From: Desulfovibrionaceae bacterium
GTDB lineage: Bacteria; Desulfobacterota; Desulfovibrionia; Desulfovibrionales; Desulfovibrionaceae
Direction: 5' to 3'
Length of the DNA: 8,029 nt
NCBI GenBank assembly: GCA_900770205.1
Contig: CAAGJV010000120.1
Span: 1 to 8,029, forward strand
Part shown: piece after piece, positions 1 through 4,388 of the stretch
Layout of the letters: each line of letters opens with the position of its first letter
Numbering within the stretch: the stretch's first letter is position 1
The notes under the pieces: generated by a model
Database searches by the model: none
Told to the model about the DNA's origin: nothing
Seen by the model: only the letters and a program-made list of their open reading frames with translations
Position numbers and translations under genes: made by a program

Positions 1-212
1 AAGGCAAGCAGGATTACCTGCGCGGCCTGAAGGAAAACGTCATTGTCGGCCGCCTCATTCCCGCCGGTACCGGTTATCGCGAATATGTGAACCAGAATAT
101 TGAAGTGCCGGAACAGAAGGAACGCCCCGACAAGTTCCTGGAAGAGCTTGAAGAACGCCCCATCATTGCTCCTGATCTTGAAGCCGGGATCAATAATGCC
201 ATAAACGATTAA
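1..212 (+). CDS. rpoC: DNA-directed RNA polymerase subunit beta', C-terminal end (partial)
   Basis: This is the 3' end of the gene for the beta' subunit of RNA polymerase. The reading frame enters from the left edge (first full codon at 3) and stops with TAA at 210-212, leaving 69 readable residues. The segment starts GKQDYLRGLKENVIVGRLIP and continues AGTGYREY, the well-conserved RpoC C-terminal signature in which the protein docks against the core and omega. It ends in an acidic, poorly conserved tail (KFLEELEERPIIAPDLEAG, then INNAIND). The gene is normally last in the rplKAJL-rpoBC cluster, and a strong hairpin terminator follows 35 bases later, which fits an operon end. The upstream part lies outside the window. 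The identification is secure, but nothing can be said about the missing catalytic region. Confidence 0.95.
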   Translation, partial: GKQDYLRGLKENVIVGRLIPAGTGYREYVNQNIEVPEQKERPDKFLEELEERPIIAPDLEAGINNAIND

Positions 213-217
213 TCAGG

Positions 218-235
218 GCAGGGAATCTCCCCTGC
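218..235 (+). other. Small hairpin just after rpoC
   Basis: A 6-bp GC-rich stem (GCAGGG 218-223 with CCCTGC 230-235, 6-nt loop) lies between the rpoC stop and the main terminator. It has no clear U-tract. It may protect the rpoC 3' end or help the downstream terminator. Confidence 0.4.
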
Positions 236-246
236 TTCGGATATAC

Positions 247-285
247 AAAGAGAGGCCGCAGTCCATAAGACTGCGGCCTCTCTTT
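247..285 (+). terminator. Strong Rho-independent terminator of the rpoC operon
   Basis: A perfect 17-bp inverted repeat (247-263 with 269-285) encloses a 5-nt loop, CATAA. The core is GC-rich (GAGGCCGCAGTC) and the 3' arm ends in CTCTCTTT. The A-run at the base of the 5' arm makes the element potentially bidirectional. Its place 35 nt after the rpoC stop fits the end of the rpoBC operon and should insulate the downstream small-peptide region from read-through. Confidence 0.9.
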
Positions 286-416
286 CATAAAACACAATAA
301 ACGGCATTATGTTACGAAAGGCAAAGGGAGAAAATTTTTATCCGCTGGACAACGTACCAGGCAACCGTTAGAACTTCTCCACGGGCAAATCCTGTCCCTC
401 GTGGGAGGTGATGCCT
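286..416 (+). promoter_or_regulatory. Leader region of the small peptide locus
   Basis: This 131-bp stretch has no gene. It includes an AT-rich block at 330-341, and I could not find a convincing -35/-10 pair. The end carries an unusually strong Shine-Dalgarno sequence, GGAGGTGAT at 404-412, complementary over nine bases to the 16S rRNA 3' end. CCC at 396-398 can fold back on GGG at 403-405, which would partly hide that site. GGGCAAA at 383-389 is complementary to TTTGCCC at 506-512, just after the peptide stop, so a 5'-3' long-range pairing of the mRNA is possible. Such folded leaders are known for type I toxin mRNAs; its use here is inference. Confidence 0.4.
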
Positions 417-500
417 ATGGAGCAGTTCCTGCTAGACCTTCTTTGTCAAACAGTGGCAGGAGTTCTAGTCGTTCTCATTGTTCGGCATTGGCTGGATTAA
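417..500 (+). CDS. 27-residue hydrophobic peptide, type I toxin-like
   Basis: This short gene encodes MEQFLLDLLCQTVAGVLVVL followed by IVRHWLD. It has a short acidic/amphipathic N-terminus, one predicted membrane segment (about residues 4-22) and a basic-aromatic end. That layout, with an 'AGV-hydrophobic-R-x-WLD' ending, is like the small toxic or regulatory membrane peptides of type I toxin-antitoxin loci (Fst/TxpA-like). I recognise the style, not a named family. The start at 417 is preferred: the Shine-Dalgarno GGAGGTGAT at 404-412 places GGAGG 8 nt before it. An ATG at 411 overlaps that site and would only add Met-Pro. A strong hairpin (508-538) follows the stop. Codon use includes CTA, which is less common in neighbouring genes. 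No homology search was possible, so toxicity is inference. The strong ribosome site and the clean membrane-peptide composition make translation likely. Confidence 0.6.
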   Translation: MEQFLLDLLCQTVAGVLVVLIVRHWLD

Positions 501-507
501 ATGAGTT

Positions 508-538
508 TGCCCCTAAGAGAGTGGGTCTCTGAGGGGCA
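508..538 (+). other. Stable hairpin after the 27-aa peptide gene
   Basis: TGCCCCT (508-514) pairs perfectly with AGGGGCA (532-538). After one A/G mismatch, AGAGA (516-520) pairs with TCTCT (526-530) around the loop GTGGG. This gives a 12-bp interrupted stem 7 nt after the peptide stop. It is followed by CCAAAAA rather than a U-run on the + strand, so it is not a classical terminator there. It more likely stabilises the 3' end or is part of an RNA fold. The 5' arm also contains the partner of the leader segment at 383-389, so two folds compete. Confidence 0.6.
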
Positions 539-540
539 CC

Positions 541-612
541 AAAAACACGACATAGTCACTTATGTCTGAGGGACTTGCCCTAGGGGTGGGAGTGTTCACA
601 GCACTCCTGCCC
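541..612 (-). ncRNA. Candidate minus-strand small RNA, antisense to the 53-aa ORF start
   Basis: On the minus strand a -35-like TTGCCA (647 down to 642, 5 of 6 consensus bases) stands 18 nt before AATAAA (623 down to 618). Transcription would start near 611. The RNA would contain the strong hairpin 584-612 read in reverse, then a GACATA...TATGTC hairpin (566 down to 549) followed by GTGTTTTTGG, a weak but terminator-like end near 541. The product, about 70 nt, would cover the start codon and first ~16 codons of the 53-aa reading frame. That geometry fits an antisense antitoxin of a type I system. All parts are read by eye; transcription is not shown. Confidence 0.25.
549..566. repeat. Inverted repeat over a start codon
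   Basis: GACATA (549-554) and TATGTC (561-566) form a perfect 6-bp inverted repeat with a 6-nt loop, GTCACT. The ATG at 562-564 of the 53-aa reading frame lies inside the 3' arm. In the + strand mRNA the start codon would therefore be paired. In the minus-strand RNA the same hairpin is followed by five Us. It could also be a protein-binding operator. Confidence 0.5.
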
Positions 613-723
613 TGTCTTTTATTAATCCTTCTCATGCAGTGTGGCAAGAGAAAACTTCTGCAGCCTTTCGTTCAGCCTTATTCAAAGGAACAAGGAAACA
701 ACACGGCCATCAAAGAGCTGTAA
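562..723 (+). CDS. 53-residue putative single-span membrane protein
   Basis: The frame begins MSEGLALGVGVFTALLPCLL and continues LILLMQCGKRK, then a polar tail, KLLQPFVQPYSKEQGNNTAI plus KEL. Residues about 5-27 form one strongly hydrophobic segment, and GKRK right after it is a positive-inside stop-transfer pattern. The segregation into membrane helix, basic patch and polar tail suggests real coding sequence, but no family is recognised. An in-frame TAG at 553-555 makes ATG 562 the earliest ATG start. There is no clear Shine-Dalgarno sequence: the nearest purine run, GAGGGG at 531-536, is about 25 nt away. The start codon sits in an inverted repeat (549-566), so translation may be weak or controlled, perhaps coupled to the 27-aa peptide 61 nt upstream. 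A stable hairpin (584-612) lies within the frame, so the stretch could instead be structured RNA with a chance reading frame. Confidence 0.4.
   Translation: MSEGLALGVGVFTALLPCLLLILLMQCGKRKLLQPFVQPYSKEQGNNTAIKEL
584..620 (+). terminator. Hairpin with T-rich tail inside the 53-aa frame
   Basis: GGGTGGGAGTG (584-594) pairs with CACTCCTGCCC (602-612) over 11 bp, counting two central G-T wobbles. The 7-nt loop is TTCACAG, and the tail is TGTCTTTTATT. This is the shape of an intrinsic terminator and could end a transcript that starts at the 27-aa peptide gene, giving an mRNA of about 250-300 nt. It lies inside the 53-aa frame, so it may instead work as an attenuator ahead of that frame, or belong to the minus-strand small RNA. 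Confidence 0.4.
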
Positions 724-741
724 AACAACACCTGCTGATAT

Positions 742-777
742 AAAAAAGTCCCATGTCTTTATGAGAGAACATGGGAC
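742..777 (-). terminator. Rho-independent terminator of tRNA-Leu
   Basis: Read on the minus strand, GTCCCATGT (777 down to 769) pairs with ACATGGGAC (756 down to 748), a perfect 9-bp stem with a 12-nt loop, followed directly by six Us (747-742). It lies 18 nt past the tRNA-Leu CCA end. It is one-sided: there is no T-run on the + strand. Confidence 0.85.
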
Positions 778-795
778 AACATGAGACAACAGCGG

Positions 796-882
796 TGGTA
801 CCCGGTGCGGGGGTCGAACCCGCAAGCTCTTGCGAGCGAGGGATTTTAAGTCCCTTGCGTTTACCAGTTTCGCCACCCGGGC
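796..882 (-). tRNA. tRNA-Leu, anticodon TAA
   Basis: This is an 87-nt class II tRNA with encoded CCA (RNA 3' end at 796). Reading the minus strand: the acceptor arm is GCCCGGG with ACCGGGT plus discriminator A; the D arm is GCG...CGC with a GG in the loop. The anticodon stem AGGGA/TCCCT holds the loop CTTAAAA, giving anticodon TAA (846-848), which reads UUA/UUG. The long variable arm typical of Leu/Ser tRNAs follows, then T stem GCGGG/CCCGC with loop TTCGACC. The anticodon arm and acceptor closely match the E. coli Leu(UAA) type, including the G1-U72 wobble pair. Position 7 (G, 876) faces A66 (806), a mismatch at the base of the acceptor stem. A possible weak promoter on the minus strand is TTGTCT (919-914) and TACGAA (896-891). 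The gene is probably a single transcription unit. Confidence 0.95.
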
Positions 883-920
883 ACGCCTCTTTCGTATCAG
901 TACAGGCGCATAAAGACAAG

Positions 921-946
921 AAAAAAGCTCGCCTTTGCGCTTTTTT
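921..946. repeat. A/T-tailed inverted repeat between tRNA-Leu and pgpA
   Basis: AAAAAAGC (921-928) and GCTTTTTT (939-946) form a perfect 8-bp inverted repeat with a 10-nt loop. It has U-runs on both strands and so resembles a weak bidirectional terminator, but no gene ends beside it. It may limit read-through between the divergent tRNA and pgpA units. Nothing else is evident in the ~150-bp gap besides promoter candidates. Confidence 0.4.
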
Positions 947-979
947 GCTCTTCTTCACAACTTCCGGCGCGACTTTTCC

Positions 980-1008
980 TTGCCAAGAGAATGATGACTT
1001 TCTATTTT
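980..1008 (+). promoter_or_regulatory. Sigma70-type promoter of pgpA-ruvX-mltG
   Basis: TTGCCA (980-985, 5 of 6 consensus) is followed after a 17-bp spacer by TATTTT (1003-1008, 4 of 6). The predicted start near 1015 leaves a leader of about 20 nt, with AAGGA (1024-1028) as ribosome site before the pgpA ATG. Spacing and position are ideal. No operator is apparent. Confidence 0.55.
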
Positions 1009-1034
1009 AGAAAAAAAGTTCAGAAGGACGTTGT

Positions 1035-1550
1035 ATGCGTTTCTCAGACAGTATCATTCTCCACTTCTGCAGGCTCGGCCCGGCGGGGCTTTCCCCCAAG
1101 GCTCCGGGAACAGCCGGTTCCCTGCTTGCCGTATTTCTGGCGCCTTTTCTCTTTCTCCCTCTTCCCATACCGTGGAGGCTGGCCGTTCTTGCGCTGCTCT
1201 TCCTTCTTGGAAGCATCGCCGCCTCTCACGCAGAAATACTTTTAGGCCGGCACGACCCAGGCTGCATTGTTATCGACGAGCTGGTCGGTCAATGGCTTGC
1301 CATGCTCTTTCTGGGGAACCTCTCCTCGTCTCCGACCTGGCAGAATATAGCCTTTCTCCTTGTTCCCTTCCTCTGCTTCCGCTTTTTCGACATTCTGAAG
1401 CCCTGGCCTGTCCATGCCTCCGAAAGCTGGCTTCCCGCCGGATGGGGAATCATGATCGATGATGTTTTCGCCGGGCTGTGGGCGCTTCTCTGCGTGAGCG
1501 TTGCTTTAGCTCTCATCCATATTCTCTGGCCGGGAACAATTACCTTATGA
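1035..1550 (+). CDS. pgpA: Phosphatidylglycerophosphatase A
   Basis: PgpA is an integral inner-membrane enzyme that removes the phosphate from phosphatidylglycerophosphate to give phosphatidylglycerol, the last step of PG synthesis. The 171-residue length is normal for the family. Family motifs are GPAGLSPKAPGTAGSL (15-30), HDPGCIVIDELVGQWLA (73-89, acidic residues thought to bind the metal), FRFFDILKPWPV (115-126) and GWGIMIDDVFAGLWA (136-150, paired Asp). Hydrophobic stretches at about 31-62, 85-115 and 147-166 fit several membrane spans. The ATG at 1035 has AAGGA 6 nt upstream and is preceded by a good promoter. The gene ends in ATGA, overlapping the start of ruvX, so translation of the two is probably coupled. 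The N-terminus 'MRFSDSIILHFCRLGPAG' resembles other delta-proteobacterial forms. Identification is confident. Confidence 0.93.
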   Translation: MRFSDSIILHFCRLGPAGLSPKAPGTAGSLLAVFLAPFLFLPLPIPWRLAVLALLFLLGSIAASHAEILLGRHDPGCIVIDELVGQWLAMLFLGNLSSSPTWQNIAFLLVPFLCFRFFDILKPWPVHASESWLPAGWGIMIDDVFAGLWALLCVSVALALIHILWPGTITL

Positions 1551-1975
1551 AGTACCTGGCTATCGATTACGGGATCAAACGCGTGGGCATTGCCGTTTCC
1601 GACATGGATGGAGCATTTGTCTTCCCCCGCTGCACCCTGAAACGGGAAACAAAAGCGGCATTTTTCACGGACCTTCTTCAACTCATTGAACAGGAGCAGG
1701 CAGAAGCCCTTGTTGTCGGGCTCCCCCTGCATACCGATGGCAAGGAATGCCTTACTACCGTACAGGTTCGCCATTTTGTTGAATCCCTGAAACGCCGTAC
1801 CCCTCTGCCCATATACTGGATGAATGAAGCGCTGAGCAGCAGCGCCGCAGAGCATGAACTTTTCGACTTCGGCATGAAGTTCCGCGAAGTAAAAAAAATC
1901 GTGGATCAGCAGGCCGCTGTTCTCATTCTTGAAAGCTTCCTCAATCTTGCGGAGGAAAGGAGAGTGCAGGCATGA
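1547..1975 (+). CDS. ruvX: YqgF/RuvX-family RNase H-fold protein (putative Holliday junction resolvase / pre-16S rRNA nuclease)
   Basis: This 142-residue YqgF-family protein is implicated in 5' maturation of 16S rRNA in E. coli and was earlier proposed as a Holliday junction resolvase; it acts in the cytoplasm. Visible motifs are AIDYGIKRVGIAVSD (5-19, with catalytic Asp7), VVGLPLHTDGKE (56-67), WMNEALSSSAAE (91-102, with Glu94) and KIVDQQAAVLIL (117-128, with Asp120). The three acidic residues expected of the RNase H-like fold are thus present. The third motif is usually DER-L-S/T; here it reads NEA-L-S, so the flanking Asp and Arg are lost. The start at 1547 overlaps the pgpA stop (ATGA). 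Longer in-frame starts, such as 1478, would run inside pgpA and add sequence outside the family. It overlaps mltG by ATGA at its end. Biochemical role is inferred from the family. Confidence 0.9.
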   Translation: MKYLAIDYGIKRVGIAVSDMDGAFVFPRCTLKRETKAAFFTDLLQLIEQEQAEALVVGLPLHTDGKECLTTVQVRHFVESLKRRTPLPIYWMNEALSSSAAEHELFDFGMKFREVKKIVDQQAAVLILESFLNLAEERRVQA

Positions 1976-3111
1976 CGTCAGCCCCCCATGCTCCCCTTGA
2001 CGATAAGGCAGAGGGAGCCCCGACACCTGAAAAAGAAAGCCCTGCTCCCCTCCCCCCTTCTCCCCGCAGGCATTCTCTTCTGTGGAAAATACTGTTGCTT
2101 TTCCTCCTGCTCTTTTCCGCAGCGGCCCTTTATCTCTGGAACGAGGGAAAAACCTTTCTGGAAACCCCTCCGGAAACACCGGGGAAAAACATTGTCATCA
2201 GCATAGAACCGGGTATGAATCCCTCGCAGGTGGCCGCTCTTCTCGAAGAAAAGAACATTATCACCAACGCATGGAAATTCCAGCTGCTCATACGGTATGA
2301 AGAAAAAAGCCGGAATATCCAGGCCGGACGCTTTTTAGTAAATACAGGGTGGCTCCCTCGAAAAGTTCTGGATATGCTGGTCTCCGGCAAGGCCATGCTC
2401 TATAAACTAACGCTGCGCGAGGGGCTGGCATGGTGGGAAGTCGCCGACCTTGTGGAAAAAAACGGCTTCTGCAAAGCGGCCGACTTTACTTCCGTCATCC
2501 ACGATCCGGAATTTCTTCATCACTGGGGCATCCCTTTCGAGTCTGCGGAAGGCTTCCTTTTCCCGGAAACCTATCTTCTCCCTCACCCCAGAGAACTGAA
2601 CAGGGAAGCGGCCGTATCGGTAGCGAGCAGGCTGGTGGAAATGTTCTGGCGGCGGGGCGACAAGCTGTGGAAGGAAGGAAAAAGGCCCTCTTCCGAGGAG
2701 TTGAAGCGCCTTGTCACCCTTGCTTCCATTGTAGAAAAAGAAACCGGCGTGCCGGAGGAACGTTCCCGCGTTGCAGGGGTCTATGCCAACAGGCTGGCAC
2801 GGAATATGCTGCTTCAGGCCGACCCTACCGTTATCTACGGGCTCGGAAGAACCTTCAAGGGGCCGCTTCTGCGCAGCCATTTAGACGATGCCAGGAACCG
2901 ATATAACACCTACCAGAATGCCGGCCTTCCCCCCGGCCCCATCTGCTCTTTTGGCACGGATGCGCTGAAAGCCGCCATCAGCCCGGAACAGCACGATTAC
3001 CTTTACTTTGTAGCCACAGGAAAAGATAAGGGGCACAGCTTTTCAAAAACGCTTGCCGAACATAATAAGGCAGTAAGGGCATACCGCACAGCCATACGAA
3101 ACAGCCGCTGA
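1972..3111 (+). CDS. mltG: Endolytic murein transglycosylase MltG (YceG-like)
   Basis: MltG is a membrane-anchored lytic transglycosylase that cuts nascent glycan strands and is thought to act as the terminase of peptidoglycan polymerisation. The 379-residue protein has a Pro-rich cytoplasmic N-terminus (about 1-33), a single membrane segment (36-56) and a periplasmic domain with an early LysM-like part (73-140). The YceG core follows: EGFLFPETY (193-201), LASIVEKET (250-258), where Glu255 aligns with the E. coli catalytic Glu218, QADPTVIYGLG (282-292) and YNTYQNAGLPPGPI (311-324). Motifs are intact and the length is usual. The ATG at 1972 overlaps the ruvX stop (ATGA); GGAAAGGAG at about 1955-1963 supplies a ribosome site. 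It closes the pgpA operon, and a bulged hairpin covers its stop codon. The only variable part is the Pro-rich, charged N-terminus, longer than in E. coli. Confidence 0.95.
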   Translation: MTSAPHAPLDDKAEGAPTPEKESPAPLPPSPRRHSLLWKILLLFLLLFSAAALYLWNEGKTFLETPPETPGKNIVISIEPGMNPSQVAALLEEKNIITNAWKFQLLIRYEEKSRNIQAGRFLVNTGWLPRKVLDMLVSGKAMLYKLTLREGLAWWEVADLVEKNGFCKAADFTSVIHDPEFLHHWGIPFESAEGFLFPETYLLPHPRELNREAAVSVASRLVEMFWRRGDKLWKEGKRPSSEELKRLVTLASIVEKETGVPEERSRVAGVYANRLARNMLLQADPTVIYGLGRTFKGPLLRSHLDDARNRYNTYQNAGLPPGPICSFGTDALKAAISPEQHDYLYFVATGKDKGHSFSKTLAEHNKAVRAYRTAIRNSR

Positions 3112-3124
3112 AGCGCTGTTTTCC
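3099..3124 (+). terminator. Weak terminator at the end of mltG
   Basis: AAACAG-C-CGC (3099-3108) can pair with GCG-CTGTTT (3113-3121) around the loop TGAA, with one bulged C, followed by TTTCCTTT (3119-3127 is T-rich). The hairpin includes the mltG TGA stop. The gap to the convergent rsmI stop is only 34 nt, so it may serve both directions weakly. Confidence 0.4.
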
Positions 3125-3145
3125 TTTGCAGGCATCAATGGGGAG

Positions 3146-3994
3146 TCAGGCTTTCGTTCCGGCAAGAAGGGCGTACACTTCGCCTGTTGTCCAGCCGCGC
3201 ACGCGCGACTGCACCCGCCTTGCCACGGCACGGGGAGCCCCGCCCTGCGGGAGTTCCTCCCGTATGATTTTCATCACCTCATCGCGTTCACTGCGGGCTT
3301 TCTCTTCAGGCGGGCCGATGATAATTGTTGCCTCGCCAAGAATGGCCGAAAGATCCGGCAGATTCTCCAGGCGGAACCTCATGTACTCCTCATGCGTTTT
3401 CGTCAGTTCCCTGGCCACGCATACCTGCCTTGGCCCCAGCAGGGAAAAGGCGTTCTTCAAGGTATCGCCAAGCCTGTCTTTCCGCTCAAAGAAAACAAGC
3501 GTGACAGGAAGTGCGGCATAAGGAGCCAGAACATTTTCCTGTTCCGAACGCTTACGGGGCAGAAAGCCGAAAAAGACAAAGGGCTGTGGAGGAATGCCCG
3601 ATCCGGCAAGCGCCGTAACGGGGGCGCATGGCCCGGGAATCACGGAAACCGGCAGGCCCTCTTCCCGGCAGGCACGAATAACCACATAGCCTGGGTCTGC
3701 CATAACAGGCATGCCGGCATCGGAAATCAGTGCAATGTTTTTTCCCTCGCGCAGAAGATCCAGCACAGCCGATGCCTTTTCGCTTTCGTTGTGGTCGTGG
3801 TAACTCACGAAACGCCGTACAGTTACCCCCCAGCGTGCGCAGGCAAGCGATTCCCTTCGGGTATCTTCGGCAAGCACAAGGTCTGCATCTTCCAGGCATG
3901 TGCGCGCCCTTGGGGAAAGGTCACCAGGGTTGCCAAGAGGAGTGCCCACCACCCACAGAGTTCCAGGCGTTCTGTTCTCCATAGTCGATGACAT
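3146..3994 (-). CDS. rsmI: 16S rRNA (cytidine(1402)-2'-O)-methyltransferase RsmI
   Basis: RsmI uses SAM to 2'-O-methylate C1402 of 16S rRNA in the decoding centre. The 282-residue length is normal. Tetrapyrrole-methylase-fold motifs are WVVGTPLGNPGDLSPRA (14-30), LAEDTR (41-46), SDAGMPVMADPG (91-102), VIPGPCAPVTALAGSG (118-133) and ARELTKTHEEYMR (194-206). The glycine-rich third motif is usually SDAGTP; here the Thr is Met. The FFERKDRL segment (168-175) replaces the more usual FYESPHR. The start at 3994 is preferred, because GGAG lies 10 nt upstream, while Met5 (3982) has no ribosome site. The first 74 nt overlap the 3' end of yraN in another frame, suggesting translational coupling. It is the last gene of the rnhB-yraN-rsmI group and meets mltG convergently. 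Confidence 0.93.
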   Translation of the reverse strand: MSSTMENRTPGTLWVVGTPLGNPGDLSPRARTCLEDADLVLAEDTRRESLACARWGVTVRRFVSYHDHNESEKASAVLDLLREGKNIALISDAGMPVMADPGYVVIRACREEGLPVSVIPGPCAPVTALAGSGIPPQPFVFFGFLPRKRSEQENVLAPYAALPVTLVFFERKDRLGDTLKNAFSLLGPRQVCVARELTKTHEEYMRFRLENLPDLSAILGEATIIIGPPEEKARSERDEVMKIIREELPQGGAPRAVARRVQSRVRGWTTGEVYALLAGTKA

Positions 3995-4388
3995 TGCGTA
4001 TCAGCTCCGTTTGATAATTTCCTGAAGAAGCAACCACGCATACCAGATCGAAGCGGCAGCTTCTCCCCCAGGCATCATGCGTTTTCATCCACGCCTGAGC
4101 GGCACGGAAGAGGCGCTGTTTCTTCACGGCCGTCAGCGCTTCATAGGGCTGCTGCATTCCCCCTTCGGCGCGGGTTTTCACCTCTACAAAAACAAGCACA
4201 TCCTGCTCTTCGGCAACTATATCCAGCTCCAAATGGCGGCTGCGCCAGTTTCTGGCAAGGATATTCCACCCCAGAGACAAAAGCATCCTGACCGCCGCTT
4301 CCTCCCCCTGCGTTCCCATGCGGATGGCAGGAGAGCCTTCCGGCCGCTGCAGAACATTTTCCTTTTTCCATAGCTTCAGCACAGCCAC
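3921..4388 (-). CDS. yraN: YraN family protein (UPF0102, nuclease-fold)
   Basis: This protein belongs to the YraN/UPF0102 family, with a restriction-endonuclease-like fold and no settled function. The core reads GTQGEEAAVRML (25-36), LARNWRSRHLELDIVA (44-59), VLVFVEVKTRAEGG (64-77) and AVKKQRLFRAAQAW (87-100). Glu54, Asp56 and the E-V-K triad (69-71) match the metal-binding D-ExK pattern; the common GEIDLIA motif is here LELDIVA. At 155 residues it exceeds the usual ~115-130: about 24 extra residues come before the core, and a Gly/Ser/Trp tail (about 141-155) lies after it. The start is a GTG at 4388 with AGGAG about 5-9 nt upstream, overlapping the rnhB stop by 13 nt. Internal ATG 4319 lacks a ribosome site. 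The 3' end overlaps rsmI by 74 nt. Confidence 0.88.
   Translation of the reverse strand: MAVLKLWKKENVLQRPEGSPAIRMGTQGEEAAVRMLLSLGWNILARNWRSRHLELDIVAEEQDVLVFVEVKTRAEGGMQQPYEALTAVKKQRLFRAAQAWMKTHDAWGRSCRFDLVCVVASSGNYQTELIRNVIDYGEQNAWNSVGGGHSSWQPW

Noticed and set aside
444..449. Perfect minus-strand TTGACA inside the 27-aa peptide gene
   Set aside because: No -10 element stands 15-19 nt downstream on the minus strand; the nearest CATAGG is 23-24 nt away, so an antisense promoter here is not supported.
501..569. 22-codon frame beginning at the ATG after the 27-aa peptide stop (TAAATG)
   Set aside because: It runs through both hairpins, its composition is not membrane-like or otherwise coding-like, and it is easily explained by chance.
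286..800. Possible CRISPR array or riboswitch in the gap
   Set aside because: There are no regularly spaced repeats, and I could not match the folds to a known riboswitch class.
742..882. tRNA-Leu as an integration site with an attachment repeat
   Set aside because: No integrase gene and no duplicated tRNA 3' end was seen in the window.
1289..2179. Long minus-strand open frame (296 codons) across pgpA, ruvX and mltG
   Set aside because: It lies antisense to three well-identified genes with tight overlaps and shows no domain pattern; it is a by-product of codon bias.
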